From CAZKXX01 sp964556705 (GTDB lineage: Bacteria; Acidobacteriota; Terriglobia; UBA7540), in contig CAZKXX010000003.1 in NCBI GenBank assembly GCA_964556705.1, forward strand, positions 1 to 64,000: a stretch of 64,000 bases of DNA, given 5' to 3'. The stretch's first letter is position 1, and every line of letters starts with the position of its first letter. Below the pieces are notes generated by a model, which saw only the letters and a program-made list of their open reading frames with translations, was not told the origin of the DNA and did no database searches. The position numbers and the translations under genes were made by a program. Below are positions 1 to 8,845 of this stretch, in pieces.

Positions 1-24
1 CTTCCTCCGTCAGGGCCCGATCCC

Positions 25-82
25 GGCGGTCCGAGACCGCCGCGACACAGAAGGGCCGTGGCGGTATAAAACCGCCGCTACA
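25..82. repeat. Two tandem copies of a dispersed short hairpin repeat
   Basis: Two hairpins with 5-nt loops follow each other. GGCGGT (25-30) pairs with ACCGCC (36-41) and is followed by GCGACA; GGCGGT (60-65) pairs with ACCGCC (71-76) and is followed by GCTACA (77-82). The same design, AGCTGTAGC plus a GGCGGT hairpin, recurs after the oxidase subunit I gene and on both sides of the 58-60.8 kb islet. Here it sits just after the transporter gene, where it could also stop or protect the transcript. Confidence 0.6.
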
Positions 83-91
83 CTTGGTGGT

Positions 92-3000
92 TCAGCCCTT
101 GGTTTCGCGCGCTTCGACGGGGATGCTGGTCCACGTCCGCGGGTCGGCGCCGATTTTCCTCACCAGCATGCGGAAGATGCTGAACACGATCTCGACATTG
201 TGCGAGAGCATGTCATAAAGCTCTTCGGCGTCGAGTTTAAGGACGAACCCTTCGGTCACAGCGCGCACCGTAAACGGCTGAGGGTCGCGCGCCAGGACGG
301 CAAAGCCGCCCACCGGCGTGCCGCGCCCGACGGTGAACTTTTCGCGCTGGCCGAGCCGCGATGCTTCCACCTCGCCTTCGACGATCAGGTAGAGGGCTTC
401 GGCGCGTTCGCCTTCCAGCAACAACACGTCGCCGGGCGCGAACGGCACTTCCTTGGCGATCGTCGCCAGGCGGAGCAATTCCTCCACCGTGGCGTGCGAA
501 AAGGGTTCGAAGCGGCGCAGGAACTCCGCTTTCTGGAGCGCGGTCATGCGCCCTGGCGCCGCGGCGCCTTCGGAAATGAGAGGCTCAAAAGGGGTCGTCT
601 CGCTCATGGCAGTTTTCCTTTCGCGCGCGAAGGCCGGAAGTTCCGCGGCGGGAAATTCCGGCCAGCGGTCCTTGCCGATTGCGTCGCGCGCGCACTCGGC
701 GAGCAGCGCGTCGCCGTTGCGCAGACAGTTTTCGAGAATCTTCCGCGCGCTTTCGCTCGCCACCACGGGGCGCCCTTCGGCCAGCGGCAGCACCGAGCGC
801 CGCAACTCTTCCGGAAGCGCGTTGTCCAGATATTCGGCGGCGCTGGCGCGGCGGTCGCGGTCGTCGCCGAGGAGCGCGTTCGAGGCGGCGTGCGCGGTGG
901 CCGGCGGAAGGATCAGTCCCACCAGGCGGAAGACGCGCTCGCGCGCCTGGCGAACTTTCTCGCGCAGCAACTGCTCGAGCAGGTCGCGTGTGGCTTCGGG
1001 ATAAAGGCACACCAGCGCGCGTTGGTAGGCGAGCGCCTTCGCGGCCTCCTCCTGGATGCGCCGCGTGAGCAGCGGGCGGTCGAAGCGAAAGCCTTCTTCC
1101 CGCAGGCGCAGCTTGTTCAGCGCGCGCAGCGCCTGGAACCGCAGCGCTCCGTCCGGCTCCTCGAGCGCCTGAAGCAGCAAATCCACCGAGCCCTGATGCG
1201 GAATGCCGGCCAGCACGCCGGGAATCGCGCGGCGGACTTCCATCGGCTCGGCCGGATCGCGCAGCACGTCGCCCAGCGTCCCGAGGATGCGCGGCCCGTA
1301 TTCCTGAAGCGCCCGTTCGGCCGGAATCGCCAGGCGGCGGTCGGAGAGCATGCGGATCAGAAACGGCACCAGCGCGCGATGACCGGCGCGGCCCGCGCCG
1401 CGCACCGCTTCCAGGCGCACTTCGGGATTCGGGTGGTGAAGCAACTTGAGGTGCAAGTCCACGGCGGCCGGATGATGGATCTCGCCCAGCGCTTCCGCGA
1501 CATCTTTCCAGCGCACGGAATCCTCGGGCAGGTCTCCGGTGACGCTCGAGAGGTAGCGCCGCAGGGGCTTCGCCTCCGATTCCGGCACCTGCTGCGCGAG
1601 GCAGGAAAGCGCGGCGAGGCGCAGGCGCAGATCGGGCACCGCGAGCTGCTCGTACACCGCGGCGAGCGGGCTCTCCGGACGAGTCACGCGGCACGCGCGG
1701 CCCATGGCTTTCGCCCGCACCTGAATGTCCGGCTCGTCGCGGAGTTTCGCCAGCAGGTCGTCCGCGGTGAGCGGGATTTCTTCGATGGCGCGCAGGCGGA
1801 CGTTGCGCGAAGGGTGATCGAGCAGCCGTTTGCTCAGCAAATCTCTTCGCCCCACCGCCAGCGCCACCTCCATCGCGTAGAGCACCACTTCTTCGTCCGC
1901 GTCGTTCATCATGGCGCGCAGCGTCTGAAGCGATTCCGGATCGCGGAAAGCGGAACGCAGCGCCGACTCCGGCACGATCTGGCGCTCCGCAAGCGTCGAG
2001 CGCACCGCGGCGACGTATTGCTTCCGCGTCCGCGTCGCCGTCCAGATCCACGCGCCGATCAGCAGCGCGTTGAAGAGGGCGAGACCCCTCAGCCCCAGGC
2101 CGAGGCCGGCCGTCATCGCGAGCAGCAGCACGCCGCCCAGCCCGTCCGCGAGGCGCTGAAGCACCATGTCAATCACGGCCTTCACCTGCGTCTTGACGGA
2201 TTCGGGAATGGGAACGTAAAGCGCTTCGATCGTCGAGCGGTCAATCGAGTGGCGGAGCGTTCCCTCGCTGCCCTTGAGGAGAATTCCGCTGAGAAGGGAA
2301 AGCGGGAAGGCGAGCAGCACGGCCGTGCCGGCCAGCAGCGCCACGGGCAGCACCAGGAGCGTCAGCCGCAGGCCGTGCTTCTCGAAGACGCGCGGACCGA
2401 TCAGGATTTGCAGCAGAAACGCCGCCGCGCCGACGTAAGCGTGGAACGATCCGAAGAAGCGCGTGAGCGAGTCCTTGCCCTCTATCGCATCCTGCGCGAT
2501 GAGCTTGAACTGGAAGTCCACCGTGAGCGTGACCACCGCGGCAATCGCCAGCAGCAGCGCGATGAGGCGCAGGTACGGCGAGGCGAACGTCATGCGCAGG
2601 ACCCGGAGGATATTCAGCTTCCGGGGAGGAATCCCCGCCGAGCAGGGAACCAGTCCCGCCGGGCAGAAGCAGCGGCCCACAACTTGCGCGAGGCCGAGCG
2701 AAACTCCCAGCAGGAGAAGGAGCACGAGGATGAGATTTTCCGTGCCCAGCGATTTCACGAGCAGGGCGGCCAGCAATCCACCGAGCGTCGCGCCGAGAAT
2801 TCCGCCGCTGCCGACGAGCGGAAAGAGCCGGCGCGCCTGCCGCGCGTTGAGCAGGCTGCTCGCCAGCGTCCACACCTGGACGGTGAGGATGATCCCGAAC
2901 AGGCTGGTCCAGACGTAGAAGACGGCCGCCATCGGCGCCCAGCCGCGCCGCACGCCCCACCAGATGACGACGACGTTGGTCATGAAGAAGACGAGCGTGG

Positions 3001-3253
3001 CGGAAATCAGGCGGAGCTGCGAGACGCGCGCGGCGAGGCGAATGTACACGGAAACCACCGCGCCGATCGACAGGGCCACGGCGACGTAAACGTACGGCAG
3101 GGCGTCAGCCCGGAAGCGGTCGAGAAACAGCGCGTCCCGCACCGCTTTGGCCACCACGAAATTCGCCAGCGCGATCGTCAGCGAAAGGAAGAGGAGCAGG
3201 ACGGGAAACTCTTCTCCACGCTCGAGCTTGAAGAAAGCTCGCAGACGCGGCAT
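92..3253 (-). CDS. NTT-type nucleotide transporter fused to HEAT repeats and a cNMP-binding domain
   Basis: About 1053 aa in three parts. Residues 1 to about 425 are a polytopic membrane domain like ATP/ADP translocases (NTT family), opening with LERGEEFPVLLLFLSLTIAL and a conserved VVAKAVRDALFL stretch. Residues of about 430-880 form many HEAT-like helical repeats of the type DxxLRLRLAALSCLA. The last 140 residues are a CAP/cyclic-nucleotide-binding domain with FAPGDVLLLEGERAEALYLIVEGEVE. NTT proteins exchange nucleotides in chloroplasts and intracellular parasites; related fusions in free-living bacteria are uncharacterised, so the substrate is unknown. The start at 3253 puts a short basic leader before the first helix; an in-frame start at 3283 adds ten residues. 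The gene stands alone, downstream of the exporter operon on the same strand. Confidence 0.82.
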   Translation of the reverse strand: MPRLRAFFKLERGEEFPVLLLFLSLTIALANFVVAKAVRDALFLDRFRADALPYVYVAVALSIGAVVSVYIRLAARVSQLRLISATLVFFMTNVVVIWWGVRRGWAPMAAVFYVWTSLFGIILTVQVWTLASSLLNARQARRLFPLVGSGGILGATLGGLLAALLVKSLGTENLILVLLLLLGVSLGLAQVVGRCFCPAGLVPCSAGIPPRKLNILRVLRMTFASPYLRLIALLLAIAAVVTLTVDFQFKLIAQDAIEGKDSLTRFFGSFHAYVGAAAFLLQILIGPRVFEKHGLRLTLLVLPVALLAGTAVLLAFPLSLLSGILLKGSEGTLRHSIDRSTIEALYVPIPESVKTQVKAVIDMVLQRLADGLGGVLLLAMTAGLGLGLRGLALFNALLIGAWIWTATRTRKQYVAAVRSTLAERQIVPESALRSAFRDPESLQTLRAMMNDADEEVVLYAMEVALAVGRRDLLSKRLLDHPSRNVRLRAIEEIPLTADDLLAKLRDEPDIQVRAKAMGRACRVTRPESPLAAVYEQLAVPDLRLRLAALSCLAQQVPESEAKPLRRYLSSVTGDLPEDSVRWKDVAEALGEIHHPAAVDLHLKLLHHPNPEVRLEAVRGAGRAGHRALVPFLIRMLSDRRLAIPAERALQEYGPRILGTLGDVLRDPAEPMEVRRAIPGVLAGIPHQGSVDLLLQALEEPDGALRFQALRALNKLRLREEGFRFDRPLLTRRIQEEAAKALAYQRALVCLYPEATRDLLEQLLREKVRQARERVFRLVGLILPPATAHAASNALLGDDRDRRASAAEYLDNALPEELRRSVLPLAEGRPVVASESARKILENCLRNGDALLAECARDAIGKDRWPEFPAAELPAFARERKTAMSETTPFEPLISEGAAAPGRMTALQKAEFLRRFEPFSHATVEELLRLATIAKEVPFAPGDVLLLEGERAEALYLIVEGEVEASRLGQREKFTVGRGTPVGGFAVLARDPQPFTVRAVTEGFVLKLDAEELYDMLSHNVEIVFSIFRMLVRKIGADPRTWTSIPVEARETKG

Positions 3254-3338
3254 GACGAAGTCGGTCCTACTGGGCGGCGGCATCGGCGGCCTTGCGAGGG
3301 AAGCGGCCGCGCCCGCGCCCGCCGGCGGGTCCGCCCCT

Positions 3339-3367
3339 GCGCATCGTTGCTATCTTAATCGATGCGC
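3339..3367. repeat. Inverted repeat upstream of the transporter gene
   Basis: GCGCATCG (3339-3346) and CGATGCGC (3360-3367) are exact inverted arms around a 13-nt AT-rich loop that contains TTAAGAT on the minus strand. It lies between the last exporter permease gene and the NTT transporter gene. It could be a terminator for the former or an operator for the latter; no T run or clear -35 box decides between them. Confidence 0.35.
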
Positions 3368-3431
3368 GGCGCGGCGGGGAGTTTCGTTGATCGGCTCAGT
3401 GCGCGTGTCGCAGGAAGGCCGCCTTCCGCCG

Positions 3432-4562
3432 TCACGCCAAGGTCTTGCGGAAGCGGCGCGAGGCCAGCGCCAGCGTCAGGATTCCAATCACCGCCAGCGC
3501 CGCCATCTGCGGCCAGAGGATGTCAAGCCCGACGCCTTTGAGAAACAGGCCGCGGAGGATGACCAGAAAATAGCGCAGCGGATTCGCGAGCGTCAGCCAT
3601 TGGACAGGCTCGGGCATGTGGGCGATCGGAAACATGAACCCGGAAAGCAGCATGGCCGGCATGTAGAAGAAAAACGTCCCCATCATCGCCTGCTGCTGCG
3701 TCTGGCTGATGGTGGAAATCAGCAGCCCGACGCCGAGCGCCGTCAGAAGGAAGAGCGCGGTCGAGAGAAACAGCAGCAAGAGGTTTCCCCGCACGGGAAC
3801 GCCGAACCACAGCACGCCCACCGTGGTCACCAGGAAGACGTTGGCGAAACTGATGAGCGCAAACGGCAGCGTCTTGCCGAGGATGAACTCCGCCGGCCGG
3901 ATGGGAGTCACCATGATCTGTTCCATCGTGCCGATTTCTTTTTCGCGCACCACCGCCATGCTGGTCAGCAGCAGCGTGAGGAGCGTGACGAGGATGGCCA
4001 CCACGCCCGGAACGTAGAAGTTGCGGCTTTCGAGGTTTTCGTTGAACCAGGCGCGCGTCTCGAGCTCGACGCCGCCCGGCGCGGAGGCCGCGCCGGCCAG
4101 ACGCAGCCGGCGGACTTCAAGAATGTCCCGCGAGAAACTGCCCGCCACCCGCGCGGCGTATTGCAGGACAATTCCGGCCGTGTTCGAATCGGTCCCGTCC
4201 AGCAGCACCTGGAGCCTGGCCGTCCGTCCCGCCCGCAGGTCCTCTTCGAAGCCTTTGTTCATGCGCAGGACGACGCTGACGCGGCTGTGGTCGAGCAGAC
4301 GTCGCACCTGCGCTTCGTCCTGCACGTCTTCGACGATGCGAAAGTAGCCCGAACCGGCGAACCGGCTGGTCAGCTCCCGGCTGGAAACAGTGTTGTCCAG
4401 GTCGAACACGGCGGTGCGGACGTCGCGCACGTCGGTCGTCACCGCGTAGCCGAAAACGATGAGCTGCACCACCGGCATGACAAACAGGATTGCCTTCATC
4501 CGCGGGTCCCGCAGCGCCTGGATGAATTCCTTCACCAGCATGTGTCGCAGCCGTTCACGCAC
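3432..4562 (-). CDS. ABC-2 type permease, second subunit of the exporter
   Basis: 376 aa with the ABC-2 exporter plan: one N-terminal membrane helix after FIQALRDPRMKAILF, a large extracytoplasmic domain (about 50-175), then five or six helices, with the conserved MEQIMVTPIRPAEFILGKTLPF stretch before the third. It pairs with the homologous permease just upstream (3-bp gap) to form the membrane channel of a drug or lipid exporter like E. coli YbhS/YbhR. The GTG start at 4562 follows GGAG at a 7-nt spacing within the end of the upstream gene. Substrate unknown. Last gene of the operon. Confidence 0.88.
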   Translation of the reverse strand: MRERLRHMLVKEFIQALRDPRMKAILFVMPVVQLIVFGYAVTTDVRDVRTAVFDLDNTVSSRELTSRFAGSGYFRIVEDVQDEAQVRRLLDHSRVSVVLRMNKGFEEDLRAGRTARLQVLLDGTDSNTAGIVLQYAARVAGSFSRDILEVRRLRLAGAASAPGGVELETRAWFNENLESRNFYVPGVVAILVTLLTLLLTSMAVVREKEIGTMEQIMVTPIRPAEFILGKTLPFALISFANVFLVTTVGVLWFGVPVRGNLLLLFLSTALFLLTALGVGLLISTISQTQQQAMMGTFFFYMPAMLLSGFMFPIAHMPEPVQWLTLANPLRYFLVILRGLFLKGVGLDILWPQMAALAVIGILTLALASRRFRKTLA

Positions 4563-4565
4563 GTC

Positions 4566-5699
4566 TCACTCCAGTTTCTTCTTGAACTTGCGGTGCGCCA
4601 CGGCCAGCATCGCCGCGCCGAACAGCGCCAGCAGCAGCGCTTCGAGCCACAGAATTTCCAGCCCCACGCCCTTCAGATAGATTCCCTTCAAAAGCGCCAC
4701 GAAGTAGCGCGCCGGAACCAGGTACGTGACCATCTGGATCGGCACCGGCATGTTCTCAATCGCGTAAATCATTCCGGAGAGAATGAAGGCGGGGACGAAC
4801 GTCAGGACCATCGCCAACTGGTTCGCGACGAGCTGGCTTTTGGCGACAATGCTGATCAGCAAGCCGAGCGAAAGCGCGCCGACCAGAAACACCGCGGCCA
4901 TCGCGAACAGCAGCGCCACGCTCCCGCGCAGCGGCACGGAGAAGAGGAACTCGCCCATCAGCACGGCGAGCAGGACGTCGAGCATGCCGATGACGAAATA
5001 GGGAAGCAGCTTGCCGAGCATCAGCTCGGAGCTGCGCACGGGAGTGGAAATCAACTGCTCCATCGTTCCCCGTTCCCACTCGCGGGCCACGGTGAGCGAG
5101 GTGAGGAGCGCCGCGATCACCATCATCAGGACGGCGATCAGGCCGGGAACGATGTAGTTCCTGGATTCCAGGTCCTCGTTGAACCAGACGCGCGGGCGGA
5201 TTTCGAGCGGCTGGAGTTCGGGGCGGCCGCGCAGGCGTTCGAGGCCGCGCACCGTCGTTTCCAGAGAGTAGGCTTCGACGACCGCCGAGGCGTAGCCGAC
5301 CACGATCGTCGCCGTGTTGGCGTCGCTGCCGTCCACAATCAACTGCGCCGTCGCGGCGCGTCCGGCGGCGACGCGCGCGCCGAAGTTGACGGGGACGACC
5401 AGCGCCGCCATCGCCGCGCCGCGGTCGAGCGCGCGTTCCACCTGGCGGTAATCGCTCGCGCGGGAATGCAGCGCAAAGTACCGTGAGCCGGTGAAGCGGC
5501 TGACCAGCTCGCGGCTTTCCGGCCCCCCATCCTGGTCCCAGACGATCAGCGGGACGCGGTCCACGTCGAGCGTCAGCGCGTAGCCGAACAGGAGCAGGAG
5601 GACCATCGGCATGACGATCGCCATGCCCAGGCTGCGCGGGTCGCGCAGGATGTGCAGAAACTCCTTTCGCGCCATTGCGCGCACGCGCCGCGGGTTCAT
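4566..5699 (-). CDS. ABC-2 type permease, first subunit of the exporter
   Basis: 377 aa, homologous to the permease that follows it: both start with a KEF(L/I)xxLRDPR motif, have an FxxSRELxSRFxGSxYF region outside the membrane, and a GTMEQLISTPVRSSELMLGK segment. The frame stays open far upstream, but the real start is the ATG at 5697-5699, which overlaps the stop of the ATPase gene as ATGA and gives MNPRRVRAMARKEFL. The extra upstream frame lies inside the ATPase gene and is antisense noise. Role: membrane subunit of the exporter energised by the two ATPases; the two permeases probably form a heterodimer. Confidence 0.88.
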   Translation of the reverse strand: MNPRRVRAMARKEFLHILRDPRSLGMAIVMPMVLLLLFGYALTLDVDRVPLIVWDQDGGPESRELVSRFTGSRYFALHSRASDYRQVERALDRGAAMAALVVPVNFGARVAAGRAATAQLIVDGSDANTATIVVGYASAVVEAYSLETTVRGLERLRGRPELQPLEIRPRVWFNEDLESRNYIVPGLIAVLMMVIAALLTSLTVAREWERGTMEQLISTPVRSSELMLGKLLPYFVIGMLDVLLAVLMGEFLFSVPLRGSVALLFAMAAVFLVGALSLGLLISIVAKSQLVANQLAMVLTFVPAFILSGMIYAIENMPVPIQMVTYLVPARYFVALLKGIYLKGVGLEILWLEALLLALFGAAMLAVAHRKFKKKLE

Positions 5700-6673
5700 T
5701 GCCGCACCTCTGCCTCGTTCGCGTGCTCGCGGTCGTGCGCTTCGATCAGCGAGACGAAAACGTCTTCGAGCGCCGGCCGGACCTTCTCGATTCGCGCCAC
5801 CTGATGACCCGAGCGCGCGAGCCGCTCGCGAAGAAGTTGCGCGGCGCCCGCGCCGCCCTCGGTCACCACGTGCAGCCCTCGGCCGAAGAGCGCCGCCTCC
5901 TTGATTCCTTCTGCTTCCAGCACATGGTCGAGCGCCTCCTGCGGACGGTCGCACACGACCTCGAGCACGTCGTCGCGCATCACGCGGGCTTTCAATTCCG
6001 CCGGCGTCCCCATGGCGATCAGTTCGCCGCGATAAATGAGCGTCAGGCGGTCGCAATACTCGGCTTCGTCCATATAGTGCGTGGTCACAAACGCCGTGAC
6101 GCCGCGCCCGGCGAGGTCGTAGATGAGGTCCCAGAACCGGCGGCGGCTGATGGGGTCCACGCCCGAGGTGGGCTCGTCGAGAAAGATGATGGGAGGTTCG
6201 TGCAGGACCGCGCACCCCAGCGCCAGCCGCTGCTTCCATCCGCCGGAGAGAATTCCGGTGCGCGTCCCGCGATGGTCCTGAAGGCCCGCCATCTCGAGCG
6301 CCCATTCCTTGCGCTCTTTCTTTTTGGCGGCGGGAATGCGGTAGATCCCCGAATAAAAATCGAGGTTCTCTTCCACGGTCAGGTCTTCGTAGAGCGAGAA
6401 GCGCTGGCTCATGTACCCGATGCGGCTCTTGATTTCCTCCGCCTGCGTGCGCACGTCGAAACCCGCCACGGTCCCCGAGCCTCCTGTGGGCGCGAGGATT
6501 CCGGAAAGCATCCGGATGGTTGTGGACTTGCCCGCGCCGTTCGGGCCCAGAAAGCCGAAGATTTCGCCGCGGCGCACTTCGAAGCTGATGCGGTTGACCG
6601 CGACGAAGCTGCCGAAACGGCGCTCGAGTTCCCGGACGACGACGGCGTTCGAGTGGGTTTCGCTGTTTTCCAT
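5696..6673 (-). CDS. ABC exporter ATP-binding protein 2
   Basis: 325 aa. Walker A GPNGAGKST, signature LSGGWKQRLALG, Walker B IIFLDEPTSGVDP and switch His in TTHYMDEAEYCDRL are all present, so the nucleotide-binding site looks complete. The C-terminal 90 residues are the regulatory extension seen in CcmA/drA-type exporter ATPases (ends PALEDVFVSLIEA). The signature reads SGGW where most have SGGM or SGGQ. The start at 6673 (MENSETHS) is 7 nt after the stop of ATPase 1. Together the two ATPases equal the two halves of E. coli YbhF, here as separate genes. Confidence 0.9.
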   Translation of the reverse strand: MENSETHSNAVVVRELERRFGSFVAVNRISFEVRRGEIFGFLGPNGAGKSTTIRMLSGILAPTGGSGTVAGFDVRTQAEEIKSRIGYMSQRFSLYEDLTVEENLDFYSGIYRIPAAKKKERKEWALEMAGLQDHRGTRTGILSGGWKQRLALGCAVLHEPPIIFLDEPTSGVDPISRRRFWDLIYDLAGRGVTAFVTTHYMDEAEYCDRLTLIYRGELIAMGTPAELKARVMRDDVLEVVCDRPQEALDHVLEAEGIKEAALFGRGLHVVTEGGAGAAQLLRERLARSGHQVARIEKVRPALEDVFVSLIEAHDREHANEAEVRQ

Positions 6674-6680
6674 CAAGGCC

Positions 6681-7604
6681 TCAACGCTTCTCGGACAAAA
6701 CCGAAACGAAGACGTCCTCAAGCGTCGGTTCGATGACGCGCAGGTCCTCCATCCGAATCGCCTCCCGCGCGAGTTTCGCCGCGACCGTCTCGGCGCCGGC
6801 CTCGGGATTCGGTGTCACTACGTGGACGCGGTCGCCGAAGAGGCCCACCGAGTCGGCGGGAAGCTCGCGGCACAGGAGCTGCGCCGCGCGACGCGGCTCC
6901 GCGCAGCGCAATTCGAGAATCGCTCCCGGCATCAGCCGCTTCAGGCCGTCGGGCGTGTCCACGGCGAGCAGCTTGCCCTGATGGATCAGCCCGACGCGAT
7001 GGCAGCGCTCGGCCTCGTCAAGGTAGGCGGTGGAAACGAAGATCGTCACCCGTTCGCGCAGCAGCGCGTAAAGGATGCGCCAGAAATCGCGGCGTGACGC
7101 CGGGTCCACGCCGTTCGTCGGCTCGTCGAGAAACAGCACGCGCGGCGTGTGCACGAGCGCGCAGGCCAGACCCAGCTTCTGCTTCATCCCGCCGGAAAGG
7201 TTTCCCGCCAGCCGCCGCTTGAACGGCGTCAGGTGGCTGAAGGCGAGCAGGCTTTCGATCTTCTCGCTCCGCCCCGCCTTCGCGACGCCGTAGATGTCGG
7301 CGTAAAACTCGATGTTCTCGAGCACCGTCAGGTCCGGATACAGTCCGAAGCGCTGGCTCATGTAACCGATGGCGTCTTTTAACTTTTCGCCGTCGCGTAC
7401 CACGTGATGTCCGGCCACCCACGCGTCGCCCGAAGTCGGGTCGAGAATCGCCGTGAGCAGCCGCATCGTCGTCGTCTTTCCGGCTCCATCCGGACCGACC
7501 AGGCCGAAAATCTCGCCTTCCGCGACGTGGAGCGAGAGCGAGTCCACGGCGGTGAGCGGGCCGAATTTCTTCGTCAGCTTCTCGGCGCGGAGGGGTTCCA
7601 TCAT
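6681..7604 (-). CDS. ABC exporter ATP-binding protein 1
   Basis: 307 aa. Walker A GPDGAGKTT, signature NLSGGMKQKLGLA, Walker B VLFLDEPTNGVDP, and the C-terminal PTLEDVFVSVL motif shared with its neighbour. In the H-loop position it reads STAYLDEAERC, so the switch histidine of the H-loop is replaced by Ala-Tyr here, while ATPase 2 keeps TTHYMDEA. This suggests an asymmetric ATPase pair with one degenerate site, as in YbhF-like and other heterodimeric exporters. The ATG overlaps the stop of the membrane fusion protein gene (7601-7604), so the two are translationally coupled. Confidence 0.88.
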   Translation of the reverse strand: MMEPLRAEKLTKKFGPLTAVDSLSLHVAEGEIFGLVGPDGAGKTTTMRLLTAILDPTSGDAWVAGHHVVRDGEKLKDAIGYMSQRFGLYPDLTVLENIEFYADIYGVAKAGRSEKIESLLAFSHLTPFKRRLAGNLSGGMKQKLGLACALVHTPRVLFLDEPTNGVDPASRRDFWRILYALLRERVTIFVSTAYLDEAERCHRVGLIHQGKLLAVDTPDGLKRLMPGAILELRCAEPRRAAQLLCRELPADSVGLFGDRVHVVTPNPEAGAETVAAKLAREAIRMEDLRVIEPTLEDVFVSVLSEKR

Positions 7605-8785
7605 TCGCCCCCGCCGGCGATGTCGAGAAGAATTTCCGCGTCCGCCGGCATGCCCGGCTTGAGTTCGCGGTGCGGATTCGGGACGTCGATCTTGATGCGG
7701 TAAACGAGCTTGACGCGCTCCTTGTGCGTCTGCACGCTGCGCGGCGTGAACTCGGCCTCGGAGGAAATGAAGGTCACGCGGCCCTCGTAGGATTTCCCGG
7801 GGAAGGTATCCGTCGTGACGCGCGCGCGCTGGCCCAGCTTCACGCGTCCCAGATCGGTCTCGTTGAGGTAGGCGCGCAGCCAGACGTTCGCGACGTCGCC
7901 GACGGTCACGACCGGCGTGCCCGCCGTGACGAATTCGCCGGGCTCGATGTTTTCCGAGAGCACAACGCCCGCGAAGGGCGCCGTAAGCGTCGCGTAACCG
8001 AAGCGTGTCTCGGCCACGCCCAGCGCCTGCTGCGCCTGCTCGTGCCGCGCGCGAGCCTGCGCGATCTGTTCGCGCCGCGGGCCTTTGCGCACCAGCTCGA
8101 AGTTTTCTTTCGCCTGGCGGTAGGCGGCGCGCGCCTGTTCCACCTGTTCGCGCCGCGGGCCTTCCTGGACCAGCTTCAGTTGTTCTTCCGCTTCGCGCAG
8201 GCGCGCTTCGGCGGTTTCGAGGGCGGCGCGCGCGTGGTCGCGGCGCTCGGCGGAAACGATCTCCAGCCGGTAGAGGCCGTCGTAACGCTCGAAGTCGGAA
8301 GCCGCGCGTTCCGCTTCCGCCCGCGCGCGCGCCACGGCCGCTTCCGCCGCCGCCAGTTCCTGCGGCCGCGAACCCGCTTCGAGTTCTTCCAGCCGCGCCT
8401 TCGCCTGAAGCATCGCCGCTTCCGCCTGAGCAATTTCTTCCGGCCTCGAGCCCGCTTCGAGCTCGGCCAGCGCGGCGCGCGCGGCCGCGACCTCGGCGCG
8501 CCGCAACGCGACTTCGTGCTCGAGTTCGCGGCTTTCGAGCCGGGCGATCACCTGGCCCTGGCGCACCGTTTCGCCTTCGCGGACCCGCCGCTCCTCGACG
8601 CGGCCCGCCAGCTTGAAGCTCAATTGCGCGTCAATGACCTCGATGTTGCCTGAAACGCGGACCACGTTGTCGCTGCCCGAGAGGAAACCTCGCAGCAGAT
8701 AGCCGAAGGCGGCGAGCGCCACGACCGCGGCCACTCCGATGAGCGCGGGTCGGCGGGATTTGAAGAGGTTCGGAGAAATCTCCAT
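7601..8785 (-). CDS. HlyD/YbhG-type membrane fusion protein of the exporter
   Basis: 394 aa. An N-terminal membrane anchor (about 15-35) is followed by a barrel-sandwich half with GNIEVIDAQLSFKLAGRVEE, a very long helical hairpin (about 85-255) made of repeats rich in Ala, Glu and Arg (GSRPEEIAQAEA, GSRPQELAAAEA, GPRREQVEQARA, GPRREQIAQARA), and then the returning lipoyl/beta-barrel part (TLTAPFAGVVLSENIEPGE). It should span the periplasm and join the ABC exporter to an outer-membrane channel that is not encoded nearby. First gene of the exporter operon; a likely TetR operator lies 34-53 nt upstream of its start. Confidence 0.88.
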   Translation of the reverse strand: MEISPNLFKSRRPALIGVAAVVALAAFGYLLRGFLSGSDNVVRVSGNIEVIDAQLSFKLAGRVEERRVREGETVRQGQVIARLESRELEHEVALRRAEVAAARAALAELEAGSRPEEIAQAEAAMLQAKARLEELEAGSRPQELAAAEAAVARARAEAERAASDFERYDGLYRLEIVSAERRDHARAALETAEARLREAEEQLKLVQEGPRREQVEQARAAYRQAKENFELVRKGPRREQIAQARARHEQAQQALGVAETRFGYATLTAPFAGVVLSENIEPGEFVTAGTPVVTVGDVANVWLRAYLNETDLGRVKLGQRARVTTDTFPGKSYEGRVTFISSEAEFTPRSVQTHKERVKLVYRIKIDVPNPHRELKPGMPADAEILLDIAGGGE

Positions 8786-8818
8786 GGCATCACCTTATTT
8801 CTTTCCGGATGACCGCTG

Positions 8819-8838
8819 ATGTGAACGGTCATTCATTT
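8819..8838 (-). promoter_or_regulatory. Likely TetR operator in front of the exporter operon
   Basis: ATGTGAA-N6-TTCATTT has the same layout and spacing as the perfect palindrome in front of the TetR gene (9470-9489) and matches it at 14 of 20 positions. A second inverted repeat, ATGACCG (8809-8815) with CGGTCAT (8826-8832), overlaps it. The site lies between the TetR stop codon and the membrane fusion protein start, where a repressor would block exporter transcription. Confidence 0.6.
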
Positions 8839-8845
8839 GTGCAAT

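Noticed and set aside
200..3358. A 1052-codon plus-strand frame opposite the NTT transporter gene
   Set aside because: Composition is Arg/His/Gln-rich as expected from the reverse of a GC-rich gene; no domain or membrane pattern. The minus-strand frame has clear helices, HEAT repeats and a CAP domain.
4566..6305. A longer version of the first permease gene
   Set aside because: The extra 200 codons lie inside the ATPase gene in another frame and are Arg/Gly-rich; the overlapping ATGA start fits the operon.
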